Positions 7,220 through 12,861 of a stretch of 22,911 bases of DNA are shown here, one piece after another (position 1 is the stretch's first letter; each line of letters starts with the position of its first letter). This DNA comes from DASVHF01 sp036382695 (GTDB lineage: Bacteria > Patescibacteriota > Microgenomatia > Woykebacterales > RBG-16-39-9b), in assembly GCA_036382695.1 (NCBI GenBank), contig DASVHF010000007.1, forward strand, positions 1 through 22,911. The letters are read 5' to 3'. A program made the position numbers and the translations under genes. The notes under the pieces are model-generated. The model worked only from the letters and a program-made list of their open reading frames with translations. It searched no databases and was not told the origin of the DNA.

Positions 7220-8157
7220 TCCTCAGGTTCGGCCAGTGGGTGGAATTTGCGGTGGGTGTCTTGGGCGAAGCGATCGGAAGCGTGGACATAACGGGTGGTT
7301 GTGTCAAGCGATTCGTGGCCAAGCAGAATCTGGATTGCTGCTGGCGAGGCTCCTTCTTCCGCAAGGTAAGTCGCAAACCCATGTCTAAGGCTGTGAGCGC
7401 TTGTAGGAACGTTTATTTTTAGTTTTTCCCGATACTTCTTTATCTTTTCTTGCAAATAATTTGTTGAAATTCTTTTTCTTGGATTTTTCGCAGTTTTCGG
7501 ACTGTAGGGGATAAAAAGGGCGGGGTAGGCGTCTTTCCGCACAGACAAGTAGCGATTCAGATACTCCATTGCCCTATCAGTCAGATAGACAAACCTCTGT
7601 TTCTTGCCTTTCCCCATGATAAAAATCTTGCCAGAATCATCAATTTGACTTCGATTCAGCGAGCAAAGCTCGGAAATACGCATACCTGTAGAAAAAAGGA
7701 TTTCCAACATTGTTCGATTCCTTAAAGCTACCAGCTTATCCGTTTCAAGTTTACTCGGAGCTTCAATAAGACGTACTAAATCAGCGAGTTCTGCTACCTG
7801 AGGGTGCTTTCTCTCAGTTTTAATAAGTTTAACGGCTTCAGGCGGAACTGGCACCTCCTTATCCATATCTATTAGATATTTCAAATAACTCCTCAGCGCG
7901 CTAAGCATCCGATTTATTGAGCGTGAGACAAGTAATTTTTCTTGTTCTGTCAATCTAATTGCCGTCTTTCTGTCACGAGATGTCAGGTAGGCCTTGTAGC
8001 GGGCGATTGTCTGCTTATCAGTCTGCTCGAAGCTAGTGCCAGATTCGGTTAAAAATTGGTCAAAGACACGCAGGTCTCGTTCATAATTATAGACCGTTTC
8101 AGGGGAATAGTTATTAGTCTGGAGGCTAAGTAAAAAATCGTCAAAATTTGGCAGCAT
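7216..8157 (-). CDS. xer: XerC/XerD-type tyrosine recombinase, possibly a solitary chromosome-dimer resolvase
   Basis: A 313-residue protein. Residues 1-100 are a SAM-like core-binding domain (NYSPETVYNYERDLRVFDQFL). The catalytic domain has Arg160 (STGMRISEL), Lys183 (MGKGKKQR), His255/Arg258 (HSLRHGFA), His281 (LLGHESLDTT) and the nucleophile Tyr290 (TRYVHA). All six residues are present, so it should be active. Length and motifs match chromosomal XerC/D more than phage or integron integrases. No second recombinase, integrase accessory gene or mobile-element boundary is visible. The 5' side faces a dif-like palindrome 43 nt upstream of the start codon. The start has no Shine-Dalgarno; the leader is AT-rich and contains the inverted repeat CCCCTAGGGG (8183-8192). 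Its -10 box lies inside the palindrome, so it may repress itself. Confidence 0.9.
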   Translation of the reverse strand: MLPNFDDFLLSLQTNNYSPETVYNYERDLRVFDQFLTESGTSFEQTDKQTIARYKAYLTSRDRKTAIRLTEQEKLLVSRSINRMLSALRSYLKYLIDMDKEVPVPPEAVKLIKTERKHPQVAELADLVRLIEAPSKLETDKLVALRNRTMLEILFSTGMRISELCSLNRSQIDDSGKIFIMGKGKKQRFVYLTDRAMEYLNRYLSVRKDAYPALFIPYSPKTAKNPRKRISTNYLQEKIKKYREKLKINVPTSAHSLRHGFATYLAEEGASPAAIQILLGHESLDTTTRYVHASDRFAQDTHRKFHPLAEPED

Positions 8158-8200
8158 GGTTTTATTTTTTTATTTTTACAAACCCCTAGGGGAGTTTGAG

Positions 8201-8232
8201 TAATCGAGTGTAATGGTGATTATACTCGATTA
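8201..8232. other. dif: Candidate dif-like Xer recombination site
   Basis: A 32-bp palindrome: left arm TAATCGAGTGTAAT (8201-8214), GGTG in the middle, right arm ATTATACTCGATTA (8219-8232), with one mismatch between arms. As 11+6+11 bp (8203-8230) it gives half-sites ATCGAGTGTAA and TTATACTCGAT around the centre TGGTGA. The inner edges (..TAA / TTA..) and the 6-bp centre match the general design of bacterial dif sites, where each recombinase binds 11 bp and strands exchange across 6 bp. There is no T tract, so it is not a terminator. Position next to the recombinase gene is the arrangement known for single-recombinase systems such as XerS/difSL. A simple operator is the main alternative. Confidence 0.6.
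8219..8224 (-). promoter_or_regulatory. Probable -10 box of the xer gene inside the dif-like palindrome
   Basis: The minus strand reads TATAAT here, a perfect -10, located entirely within the right arm of the palindrome. The -35 is poor (GTGTTA at a 17-nt spacing). The predicted transcript would start near 8212 and have a leader of about 55 nt. Recombinase bound to the palindrome would block polymerase. Confidence 0.45.
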
Positions 8233-8504
8233 AACTAATCCTAACACGGTACTCACCGCATGTCAAGAGAAAGGGGTATAAGGAAAGACACTATATAAAA
8301 ATAAATGTCAAAGTCGGTTTCTCTTTTTTTAATAATTTTAATAATATTTTAATGACGGCTGCGCTTCTGAAAAGAAAATTGCTCCTAGAGCCTTACAGCG
8401 CCTCGTGCACTAAGCAATAATAAGAAAGGGCCGACTAATAGTAGCGTAAAGTGCATTAGCAGTCTTAACGTAATATTGCTGTTATGTCAGTTTAAATGTT
8501 TATT

Positions 8505-8533
8505 TTTATACCTAAATTAATTTTTCTACTCAA
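8505..8533 (-). promoter_or_regulatory. Possible minus-strand promoter in the gene-free region
   Basis: TTGAGT (8528-8533), 17-nt spacer, TATAAA (8505-8510) on the minus strand. It would transcribe leftward toward xer with a leader of about 340 nt, or produce a short RNA. In AT-rich DNA such matches arise by chance. Confidence 0.3.
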
Positions 8534-8620
8534 CTTAAATTCAGTCAATATTTGCTTGTTAAGTAAGGAACAATTGAATTTTTCGTACCTGGAATTATTA
8601 GATTATTCCGTTAAATTAAA

Positions 8621-8723
8621 GGGGTAGCGTACGCCTTCCTCTACTTCAAAAGACTGCGCTATAGGCGTAGCTTATTCGGGTTTTTTACGATTTGAGGATC
8701 GTTACAAGACTGGTGTACTACCC
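8621..8723 (+). other. Candidate structured RNA segment (unidentified)
   Basis: GGGTA plus GTAC plus CC near 8622-8634 can pair with GG, GTAC and TACCC near 8712-8723 (small bulges), closing a region that holds two further hairpins: CTGCGC/GCGTAG around TATAG (about 8654-8670) and ACGAT/ATCGT around TTGAGG (about 8687-8702). A + strand terminator-like hairpin lies about 75 nt downstream. No promoter on this strand is convincing and no known RNA family is recognised. Confidence 0.2.
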
Positions 8724-8798
8724 TATAGTTTTGAATCTTTCCACGCGTGAAAACTAACTATATCATACTATATCAACTCTTCGACCACCCCTCGCTTA

Positions 8799-8820
8799 CC
8801 CCCTTCGATGGGGGATTTTT
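8799..8820 (+). terminator. Terminator-like hairpin without an obvious upstream gene
   Basis: CCCCC (8799-8803) and GGGGG (8810-8814) close a TTCGAT loop, followed by ATTTTT. The same GGGG can instead pair with CCCC at 8821-8824, giving a mutually exclusive second hairpin. The nearest + strand gene ends at 7219, so if real it ends an unrecognised transcript of the gene-free region or blocks read-through. Confidence 0.45.
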
Positions 8821-8970
8821 CCCCTCCTCCTTACCTCTCTCCTCTACCCTCTAGCTTAGATCTAGTATTTTTTTAGCCCTCGCTTTAGCGAGGTCGCAGC
8901 AACCGAGAGTATTCAAATTTTGATCGTAGCGAAAATATTTGATTACGGAGGATGCTATTTTAAATTTTAT

Positions 8971-9744
8971 TTATACCCCCCAGCTTGTAGAGATAATTAG
9001 AAGCAGTACTAGGGACATCCCGACAAAAATATATTCAAACAATGTACGCCTAGTTAGATTTTCGCGTATATGGTGTTGTAGGACCCCTAAAATAACATAA
9101 ACAGCTGCCGCAGCGGTTAAACCAACTTTTGAAGGCTGCAACGGCCAAAAACTCAAAGCCCAGGCAACTTCACCAACAATCAACCCACCAACTAGGGAGA
9201 AATAAACCAAACGAACCGGATTTGTTTCTTTTAATTCAATCTGCCAGAAGCCTTGGGCGAACAATAGACTTGATACAAGCGTAGCAACAATAGCAAAAAG
9301 CAGATTATTCAAACCCAAGCCAAAGAGGAGAGTGAAGAAGGCAAAAGAAACAAACAAGGTTGCCAGGTAGCCAACGGTCCTAGCAGCTCTAACCAAAGGT
9401 ATATTTCTATCCACCGAAACGTTGAATATATTCTCCGAAAGTAAAATAGTGTACATGGCAGCTACATAAATCAGTGCTAAAATTAAACGAACGCCAATAC
9501 TTACTTGGAATCCGCTAAGAAAAAGGGCAAAAGTTGCTGTTAAAATCACCGGTAACACGAATAAACTGATTAATTCGAAGGAAGAAAATTCTGCGTAAAT
9601 TGACCAGACGGATAAAAAATAACTTGCAGTCACAATAGCGCTAAGCAACACAACTTGGTTTGTACCTTCCATTACCGGCAAGGCAAATATTCCAGATGCC
9701 AAAAGCAAACTGCTAATAGCTATTTTTTGTCTCTTAGTCAACAT
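8971..9744 (-). CDS. Polytopic membrane protein of unknown function
   Basis: A 257-residue, strongly hydrophobic protein with about eight predicted membrane segments, starting right after MLTKRQK and ending ...SLVLLLIISTSWGV. No transporter or enzyme motif stands out; it resembles the unknown-function membrane proteins of Patescibacteria (possibly the DUF5656 type, from memory and not verified). The start codon ATG 9744 has GAGG only 1 nt upstream, which is too close; the next codon, TTG at 9741, would have better spacing, so the start may be either. It lies 50 nt downstream of ruvC in the same direction, across a heptamer-repeat array, and probably belongs to the yebC-mazG-ruvC unit. Confidence 0.65.
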   Translation of the reverse strand: MLTKRQKIAISSLLLASGIFALPVMEGTNQVVLLSAIVTASYFLSVWSIYAEFSSFELISLFVLPVILTATFALFLSGFQVSIGVRLILALIYVAAMYTILLSENIFNVSVDRNIPLVRAARTVGYLATLFVSFAFFTLLFGLGLNNLLFAIVATLVSSLLFAQGFWQIELKETNPVRLVYFSLVGGLIVGEVAWALSFWPLQPSKVGLTAAAAVYVILGVLQHHIRENLTRRTLFEYIFVGMSLVLLLIISTSWGV

Positions 9745-9751
9745 ACCTCAG

Positions 9752-9839
9752 AGATCAGAAAACAGTCAGCAGTAAACAGTTTAATCTTACTTTATTATTT
9801 GCGTGCGCCCTCTGCTGTCTGTTTACTGCTTGCTGTCTT
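9752..9839. repeat. Inverted pair of CAG-type heptamer arrays between ruvC and the membrane-protein gene
   Basis: On the + strand 9752-9779 is four 7-nt units all ending in CAG (AGATCAG, AAAACAG, TCAGCAG, TAAACAG). On the minus strand 9839-9812 is again four 7-nt units ending in CAG (including TAAACAG and ACAGCAG). The inner parts form an inverted repeat: 18 nt at 9762-9779 and 9819-9836 with 16 matches. The right half encodes the last residues of RuvC. See the heptamer findings. Confidence 0.7.
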
Positions 9840-10370
9840 AATAACGTGGCAGATAGTAGCGGCTACAGCATCGTAAGCGTCGTCCCTGAAACGAAAGACT
9901 GGACGCCCAGTTTGATCTTTTGGATCAGGTAATCTTTTAATACCTAGGCTTCTTCGCACTGCGGATTGAATCGACTCCTTACTTGCCCTACCATGATCTG
10001 CAACAGTCAATTTTACTTCCAGACCGGTGTATTCAAAAGTAGGTAGTTTGTTTTCTGCTGCAACAAGAAGCACCACTCCTCTCGCCTGCCCGACAGAAAG
10101 AGCGCTAGTTGAATTGGCGCCAAAAAAAAGTTTTTCAATCACTATGCAGTCTGGGTGGTGGGACTTAACTATTTTTTGCAATGCTCGCTTAATAACCAGG
10201 AGTCTTCGCCCCATCTCATCTTTAGACTCCGTAAGAATACAACCAAAATCCACCAAAGAAAGCGGACAGTTTTTTTTATTTTTAGCTGTTTGCTGCTCCC
10301 TATTCCCTTTTAGCCGAACAATTCCCCACCCTGTCGTTGCCGTCCCAGGGTCTATTCCAAGAATAATCAT
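9795..10370 (-). CDS. ruvC: Holliday junction resolvase RuvC
   Basis: Crossover-junction endonuclease that cuts Holliday junctions symmetrically as a dimer with RuvAB. The RNase H-like active site is complete: Asp7 (GIDPGTATTGWG), Glu79 (VIEKLFF) and the pair Asp164/Asp167 (DDAYDA). At 191 residues it is longer than typical RuvC. Extra residues sit at 20-37 (a Lys/Gln/Asn-rich stretch coded by heptamer repeats), at about 148-162, and in the tail after CHVI (KTASSKQTAEGARK, also coded by heptamer repeats). A GAGG Shine-Dalgarno (10377-10380) lies about 7 nt before the ATG. It follows the MazG-like gene by 34 nt, so yebC-mazG-ruvC form an operon; yebC next to ruvC is a common bacterial arrangement. 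Confidence 0.93.
   Translation of the reverse strand: MIILGIDPGTATTGWGIVRLKGNREQQTAKNKKNCPLSLVDFGCILTESKDEMGRRLLVIKRALQKIVKSHHPDCIVIEKLFFGANSTSALSVGQARGVVLLVAAENKLPTFEYTGLEVKLTVADHGRASKESIQSAVRRSLGIKRLPDPKDQTGRPVFRFRDDAYDAVAATICHVIKTASSKQTAEGARK
10286..10313 (-). repeat. Heptamer array inside the ruvC coding sequence
   Basis: On the minus strand four consecutive 7-nt units ending in AG: CTAAAAG, GGAATAG, GGAGCAG, CAAACAG. The last two resemble the CAG units at the 3' end of the same gene. They code for about residues 20-29, where RuvC has extra residues compared with the family. Confidence 0.5.
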
Positions 10371-10381
10371 CTTTCAGCCTC

Positions 10382-10401
10382 AAAAAAGGTATAATTATAC
10401 C
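10382..10401 (-). terminator. Short palindrome plus T6 between the MazG-like gene and ruvC
   Basis: The perfect 14-bp palindrome GGTATAATTATACC (10388-10401) is followed on the minus strand by TTTTTT (10387-10382). The stem (GGTAT/ATACC) is weak, so partial termination or attenuation inside the operon is more likely than a full stop. It also contains a TATAAT on each strand and could be an internal promoter. Confidence 0.35.
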
Positions 10402-10404
10402 AGA

Positions 10405-10716
10405 TTATATGTAGTCAAACTCCCCTTTTTTCCGCCGCTTGTCAATTTCCTCCAAAACTTTCGGGTACTCTCTTTCCAAATTTACATCGAAATAATCCGC
10501 AATCAGAAGTAACTCATAAAGAACATCACAAATGCTGTTGACTACCTCTAATTTTGATCTTTTCTTAGTTTTCCACCCTTCTTTGACTTGTATTGCATTT
10601 GCTAGCTCCCCCACTTCTTCTATAAGATCGCTAAACCGTTGGTAAACTCCCCATTTTTCTCCCGGCATATGTTGGGCAACCTTTTTAGTTTCGCGGGTTG
10701 CCTCATTTAGTTTCAT
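10405..10716 (-). CDS. MazG-like nucleotide pyrophosphohydrolase family protein
   Basis: A 103-residue all-alpha protein with the MazG-type motif LIEEVGELANAI (residues 31-42, EExxE = 33, 34, 37) and a second helix CDVLYELLLIADYFDVNLE (63-81, Asp64). In active members the second helix begins ExxD; here the first position appears to be Ser61 instead of Glu, so one metal ligand may be missing or shifted to Glu57. Active relatives hydrolyse NTPs to NMP and pyrophosphate, removing non-canonical nucleotides. The ATG overlaps the TGA stop of yebC (ATGA at 10716-10713), which implies translational coupling. Family assignment is fairly good; catalytic activity is uncertain. Confidence 0.75.
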   Translation of the reverse strand: MKLNEATRETKKVAQHMPGEKWGVYQRFSDLIEEVGELANAIQVKEGWKTKKRSKLEVVNSICDVLYELLLIADYFDVNLEREYPKVLEEIDKRRKKGEFDYI

Positions 10717-11471
10717 GCTACTTCCTTTTGTAATATTTCTTCAGGTATATCAAAATTGGCATATACTTTTTGTACATCGGTTAGGTCATCTAGTTTGTTA
10801 ACCAAGGAAAGCACACCGGATGCCATTTTTTCGTCACCAATTTTTACCACTAGCGTTGGTTTTCTTGAAATTCTTGCCTCGACGATTTCTAGACCTTGCC
10901 CGGAAAGATCTTCTTTGACTTTTTCGAGATCGGTTGGTCGGCAATAAATAATCGCTTCGTTTTTATCAGTATCAACATCTTCTGCGCCAGCATCAGCCGC
11001 AGCCGATAGTACTTTATCAGAGTCAAAGCCTTCTTTTAACTGGACAGCGATTTCGCCGGTTGGCGAAAACAGATGCGCCACAGAACCAGGGCCCGCAAGG
11101 GTCCCTCCGCTTCTTTCAAAAGCACTCCTTACTTCTTGAGCAGTGCGTTGGCGGTTGTCGGTGACTACCTCAACTAGTATTCCTACTCCTCCTGGACCAA
11201 AACCCTCATAAGTCACCGTCTCCAGTGCTTTACCTTCTTTTACTGCTCCAGTAGCTCTAGCAATTGCTTTTTCAATATTATCTTTTGGCATATTTAGCCG
11301 CTTGGCTGATTCGATTGCTAGCCTAAGTTTGAAATTTGCTTCCGGATTACCACCACTTTCCCTTGCTGCAATTATGATTGCATTTGTCGCTTTGGTAAAA
11401 GCCGTCCCACGACGGGCATCGGTAGCTCCTTTTTGTCTTTTAATTGTTGACCACTTGGAATGACCGCTCAT
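10713..11471 (-). CDS. yebC: YebC/PmpR-family protein
   Basis: A 252-residue full-length member. The start MSGHSKWSTIKRQKGATDARRG is diagnostic, as are the NMPKDNIEKAI and YEGFGPGGVGILVEVVTDN motifs. Members act in the cytoplasm as transcription regulators or as translation factors that relieve ribosome stalling at proline-rich stretches. It is the first gene of the yebC-mazG-ruvC unit. The ATG at 11471 has no Shine-Dalgarno; an extended -10 element ends 10 nt upstream, so the mRNA is predicted to be nearly leaderless. Confidence 0.95.
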   Translation of the reverse strand: MSGHSKWSTIKRQKGATDARRGTAFTKATNAIIIAARESGGNPEANFKLRLAIESAKRLNMPKDNIEKAIARATGAVKEGKALETVTYEGFGPGGVGILVEVVTDNRQRTAQEVRSAFERSGGTLAGPGSVAHLFSPTGEIAVQLKEGFDSDKVLSAAADAGAEDVDTDKNEAIIYCRPTDLEKVKEDLSGQGLEIVEARISRKPTLVVKIGDEKMASGVLSLVNKLDDLTDVQKVYANFDIPEEILQKEVA

Positions 11472-11481
11472 TTTTCAAATT

Positions 11482-11490
11482 ATTTTAGCA
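11482..11490 (-). promoter_or_regulatory. Extended -10 promoter of yebC
   Basis: The minus strand reads TGCTAAAAT (11490-11482), a TGn extended -10 with TAAAAT. No -35 is visible because the upstream RHH terminator hairpin occupies that position. The predicted start lies 4-5 nt before the ATG. Confidence 0.5.
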
Positions 11491-11494
11491 TAAA

Positions 11495-11529
11495 AAGACT
11501 GTAGGAGGCCATCGGCTATAATGGCCTCC
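11495..11529 (-). terminator. Terminator of the RHH gene
   Basis: GGAGGCCAT (minus strand 11529-11521) pairs with ATGGCCTCC (11512-11504) around an 8-nt loop. TACAGTCTTTTT follows, so the T run begins several nt after the stem. It separates the RHH gene from yebC. Confidence 0.65.
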
Positions 11530-11550
11530 GTTGTCGTCGTCAATCTGACC

Positions 11551-11838
11551 CTAGGTGCGACCTACGTCCGCTTTCACCGCCATCAGAATTGTTGTTAGGA
11601 GCAGCATCTCCCTCCCTGTCTCAGGATGTCTCATAATCAACTCCCAACCATCTCGTGTTCTTTGAATGATTTCGTGGTAGATACGGCCCTCCTCACGTAC
11701 AACATCAGCGAATGAAACATGTTCCGTCATTGCCAAAATTTCCTGCAGGCGGCGTATATCGGTTTCGCTGAAGTCAAACTGAATCCTACGCCTACCTTTG
11801 CTTCCTCTTCCCTCTCCCTTCAACCGCTTGACGGGCAT
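11551..11838 (-). CDS. Small ribbon-helix-helix-like protein
   Basis: A 95-residue protein with Shine-Dalgarno AAAGGAG about 7 nt before the ATG. A basic N-terminus (KRLKGEGRGSKGRRR) precedes a strand-helix-helix pattern: RIQFDFSETDIRRLQEILAM then SFADVVREEGRIYHEIIQ (about residues 18-62). This is the layout of RHH DNA-binding proteins, in which the strand inserts into the major groove. The C-terminal part (GWELIMRHPETGREMLLL) resembles the extra hairpin of RHH proteins found in many bacteria. It has its own promoter and terminator and is divergent from the TPR gene, so it could regulate itself and that gene. DNA binding is inferred. Confidence 0.6.
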   Translation of the reverse strand: MPVKRLKGEGRGSKGRRRIQFDFSETDIRRLQEILAMTEHVSFADVVREEGRIYHEIIQRTRDGWELIMRHPETGREMLLLTTILMAVKADVGRT

Positions 11839-11895
11839 ATATCTGCTCCTTTGTGATATCGTCCGTTGGAGTTTTCCAGATTGAGTGGTGTTGAA

Positions 11896-11924
11896 ATTAT
11901 ACAGTTAAACGAGGATTTTAGCAA
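11896..11924 (-). promoter_or_regulatory. Promoter of the RHH gene
   Basis: TTGCTA (11919-11924), 17-nt spacer, perfect TATAAT (11896-11901) on the minus strand. It leaves a leader of about 50 nt with a normal Shine-Dalgarno. It lies back to back with the TPR gene promoter. Confidence 0.65.
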
Positions 11925-11947
11925 GCTATAGGTTCTTTAATAGTGTC

Positions 11948-11978
11948 TTGACAAACTCTAAAGGAAAGTCTTTATACT
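11948..11978 (+). promoter_or_regulatory. Promoter of the TPR protein gene
   Basis: Perfect TTGACA (11948-11953), 19-nt spacer, TATACT (11973-11978). The spacer is longer than ideal. AAGGAG (11985-11990) lies close to the predicted transcript start and 10 nt before ATG 12001. Confidence 0.6.
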
Positions 11979-12000
11979 AAACAGAAGGAGTTACGAATCT

Positions 12001-12855
12001 ATGGCTAATGAAACCGCTTTTGACCCTAAAGTTCAAGAAGCAATAAAAGCTGCTTTGGAAAATAACTGGGAAGAAGCTCTACGGCTAAACCAGGAGCTAG
12101 TGGAAAAATACGCTGACGATGTCGAAACCATTAACAGATTAGCCCGCGCCTGTGGTGAAACCGGGGATATTAGACAAGCCAAAAAGCTGTATCAAAAAGT
12201 GTTAAAGCTTGACTCCTATAACGCTATCGCAGAAAAAAACCTAAAGCGGCTTGCCTCAATGAAAAAAGGCGATATAAAATCCAACCACGCCACCTCGAAC
12301 TTTAAAGGCGATATCTTCTTGGAAGAATCCGGCAAGACCACCACGGTAATATTAGAAGACATTGCAATGCCGTCAATTTTAGCTCAACTTAGAACAGGAG
12401 ATAAAGCCGATCTTGCCCAACATCGAAGTGAAATCACAGTAATTGCAACCAACGGTAAACGAATTGGCAAAATCGAAGCTTCTTTAGCAAAAAAAATCGC
12501 TGATAATTTACGGACGGGCAGCAAGTTTGATGCTTTCATTAAGTCGGTTTCGCTAAAACCTAGTAAAAAGGAAAAGGCAGATTCGCAGGTGGCAGTTTTT
12601 GTTCGTGAAACTTACCGATCACCAAAAGTAACGACCGCTCCCTTCCCATCAACCACCCCACCATTTACCCCTTACGTACGAGAAGATGCTCTGAAGCTTC
12701 TTTCAAATCAGGCTCCTGTTCCAACCGAAGCAGATGACTCAATCGAGGAGGTAGAAATCTCCCAGTTACCTTCCGCTGAACGTGAAGAGTCTCTTGAGGA
12801 GTTGGCAGAAAAGGAACACGAAGAAAGCGAGCGATTTGAGGAAGAGCAAAGCTAA
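12001..12855 (+). CDS. TPR-repeat protein with acidic tail
   Basis: A 284-residue cytoplasmic protein. Residues 10-87 fold as TPR-type helix pairs (NNWEEALRLNQELVEKYADDVETINRLARACGETGDIRQAKKLYQKVLKLDSYN). Residues 108-205 look like a beta-rich domain (FKGDIFLEESGKTTTVILEDI; ITVIATNGKRIGKIEASL), and a Pro/Thr linker leads to a strongly acidic tail (EELAEKEHEESERFEEEQ). TPRs mediate protein contacts; the acidic tail suggests a basic or nucleic-acid-binding partner. It is the only + strand gene between 8.9 kb and the right edge, with its own promoter, and ends 6 nt before the stop of the convergent KE-rich gene. No specific function is recognised. Confidence 0.75.
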   Translation: MANETAFDPKVQEAIKAALENNWEEALRLNQELVEKYADDVETINRLARACGETGDIRQAKKLYQKVLKLDSYNAIAEKNLKRLASMKKGDIKSNHATSNFKGDIFLEESGKTTTVILEDIAMPSILAQLRTGDKADLAQHRSEITVIATNGKRIGKIEASLAKKIADNLRTGSKFDAFIKSVSLKPSKKEKADSQVAVFVRETYRSPKVTTAPFPSTTPPFTPYVREDALKLLSNQAPVPTEADDSIEEVEISQLPSAEREESLEELAEKEHEESERFEEEQS

Positions 12856-12861
12856 TCCAAT

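Larger units (their letters stand above)
8158..8970. other. 813-nt gene-free AT-rich region around the candidate terminus
   Basis: I find no credible coding frame here. It holds, from left to right: the T-rich xer leader with CCCCTAGGGG, the dif-like palindrome (8201-8232), an AT-rich block (8320-8360), a possible minus-strand promoter (8505-8533), a stretch able to fold into paired arms (8621-8723), a near-palindrome centred on CACGCGTG (8742-8749), a 9-bp direct repeat ACTATATCA (8757-8765 and 8767-8775), a + strand terminator-like hairpin (8799-8820), a polypyrimidine tract (8819-8855) and the hairpin CCTCGC-TTTA-GCGAGG (8878-8893). I checked for hallmark sequences of tmRNA, RNase P RNA and SRP RNA and for a tRNA T-loop, and saw none. 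Confidence 0.7.

Noticed and set aside
8201..8232. The palindrome as an intrinsic terminator of xer or of the HD gene
   Set aside because: No T tract follows on either strand, and it lies upstream of xer, not after a gene.
7216..8232. An integrated phage or mobile element with the recombinase as its integrase
   Set aside because: No second attachment site, tRNA target, phage or transfer genes next to it; protein size and motifs fit chromosomal Xer; neighbours look like resident genes.
8621..8820. tmRNA, RNase P RNA, SRP RNA or a tRNA in the gene-free region
   Set aside because: The T-loop type sequence GGTTCGA, the GAGGAAAGTCC block of RNase P RNA and the SRP apical loop motif are not present, and the foldable arms do not give a cloverleaf.
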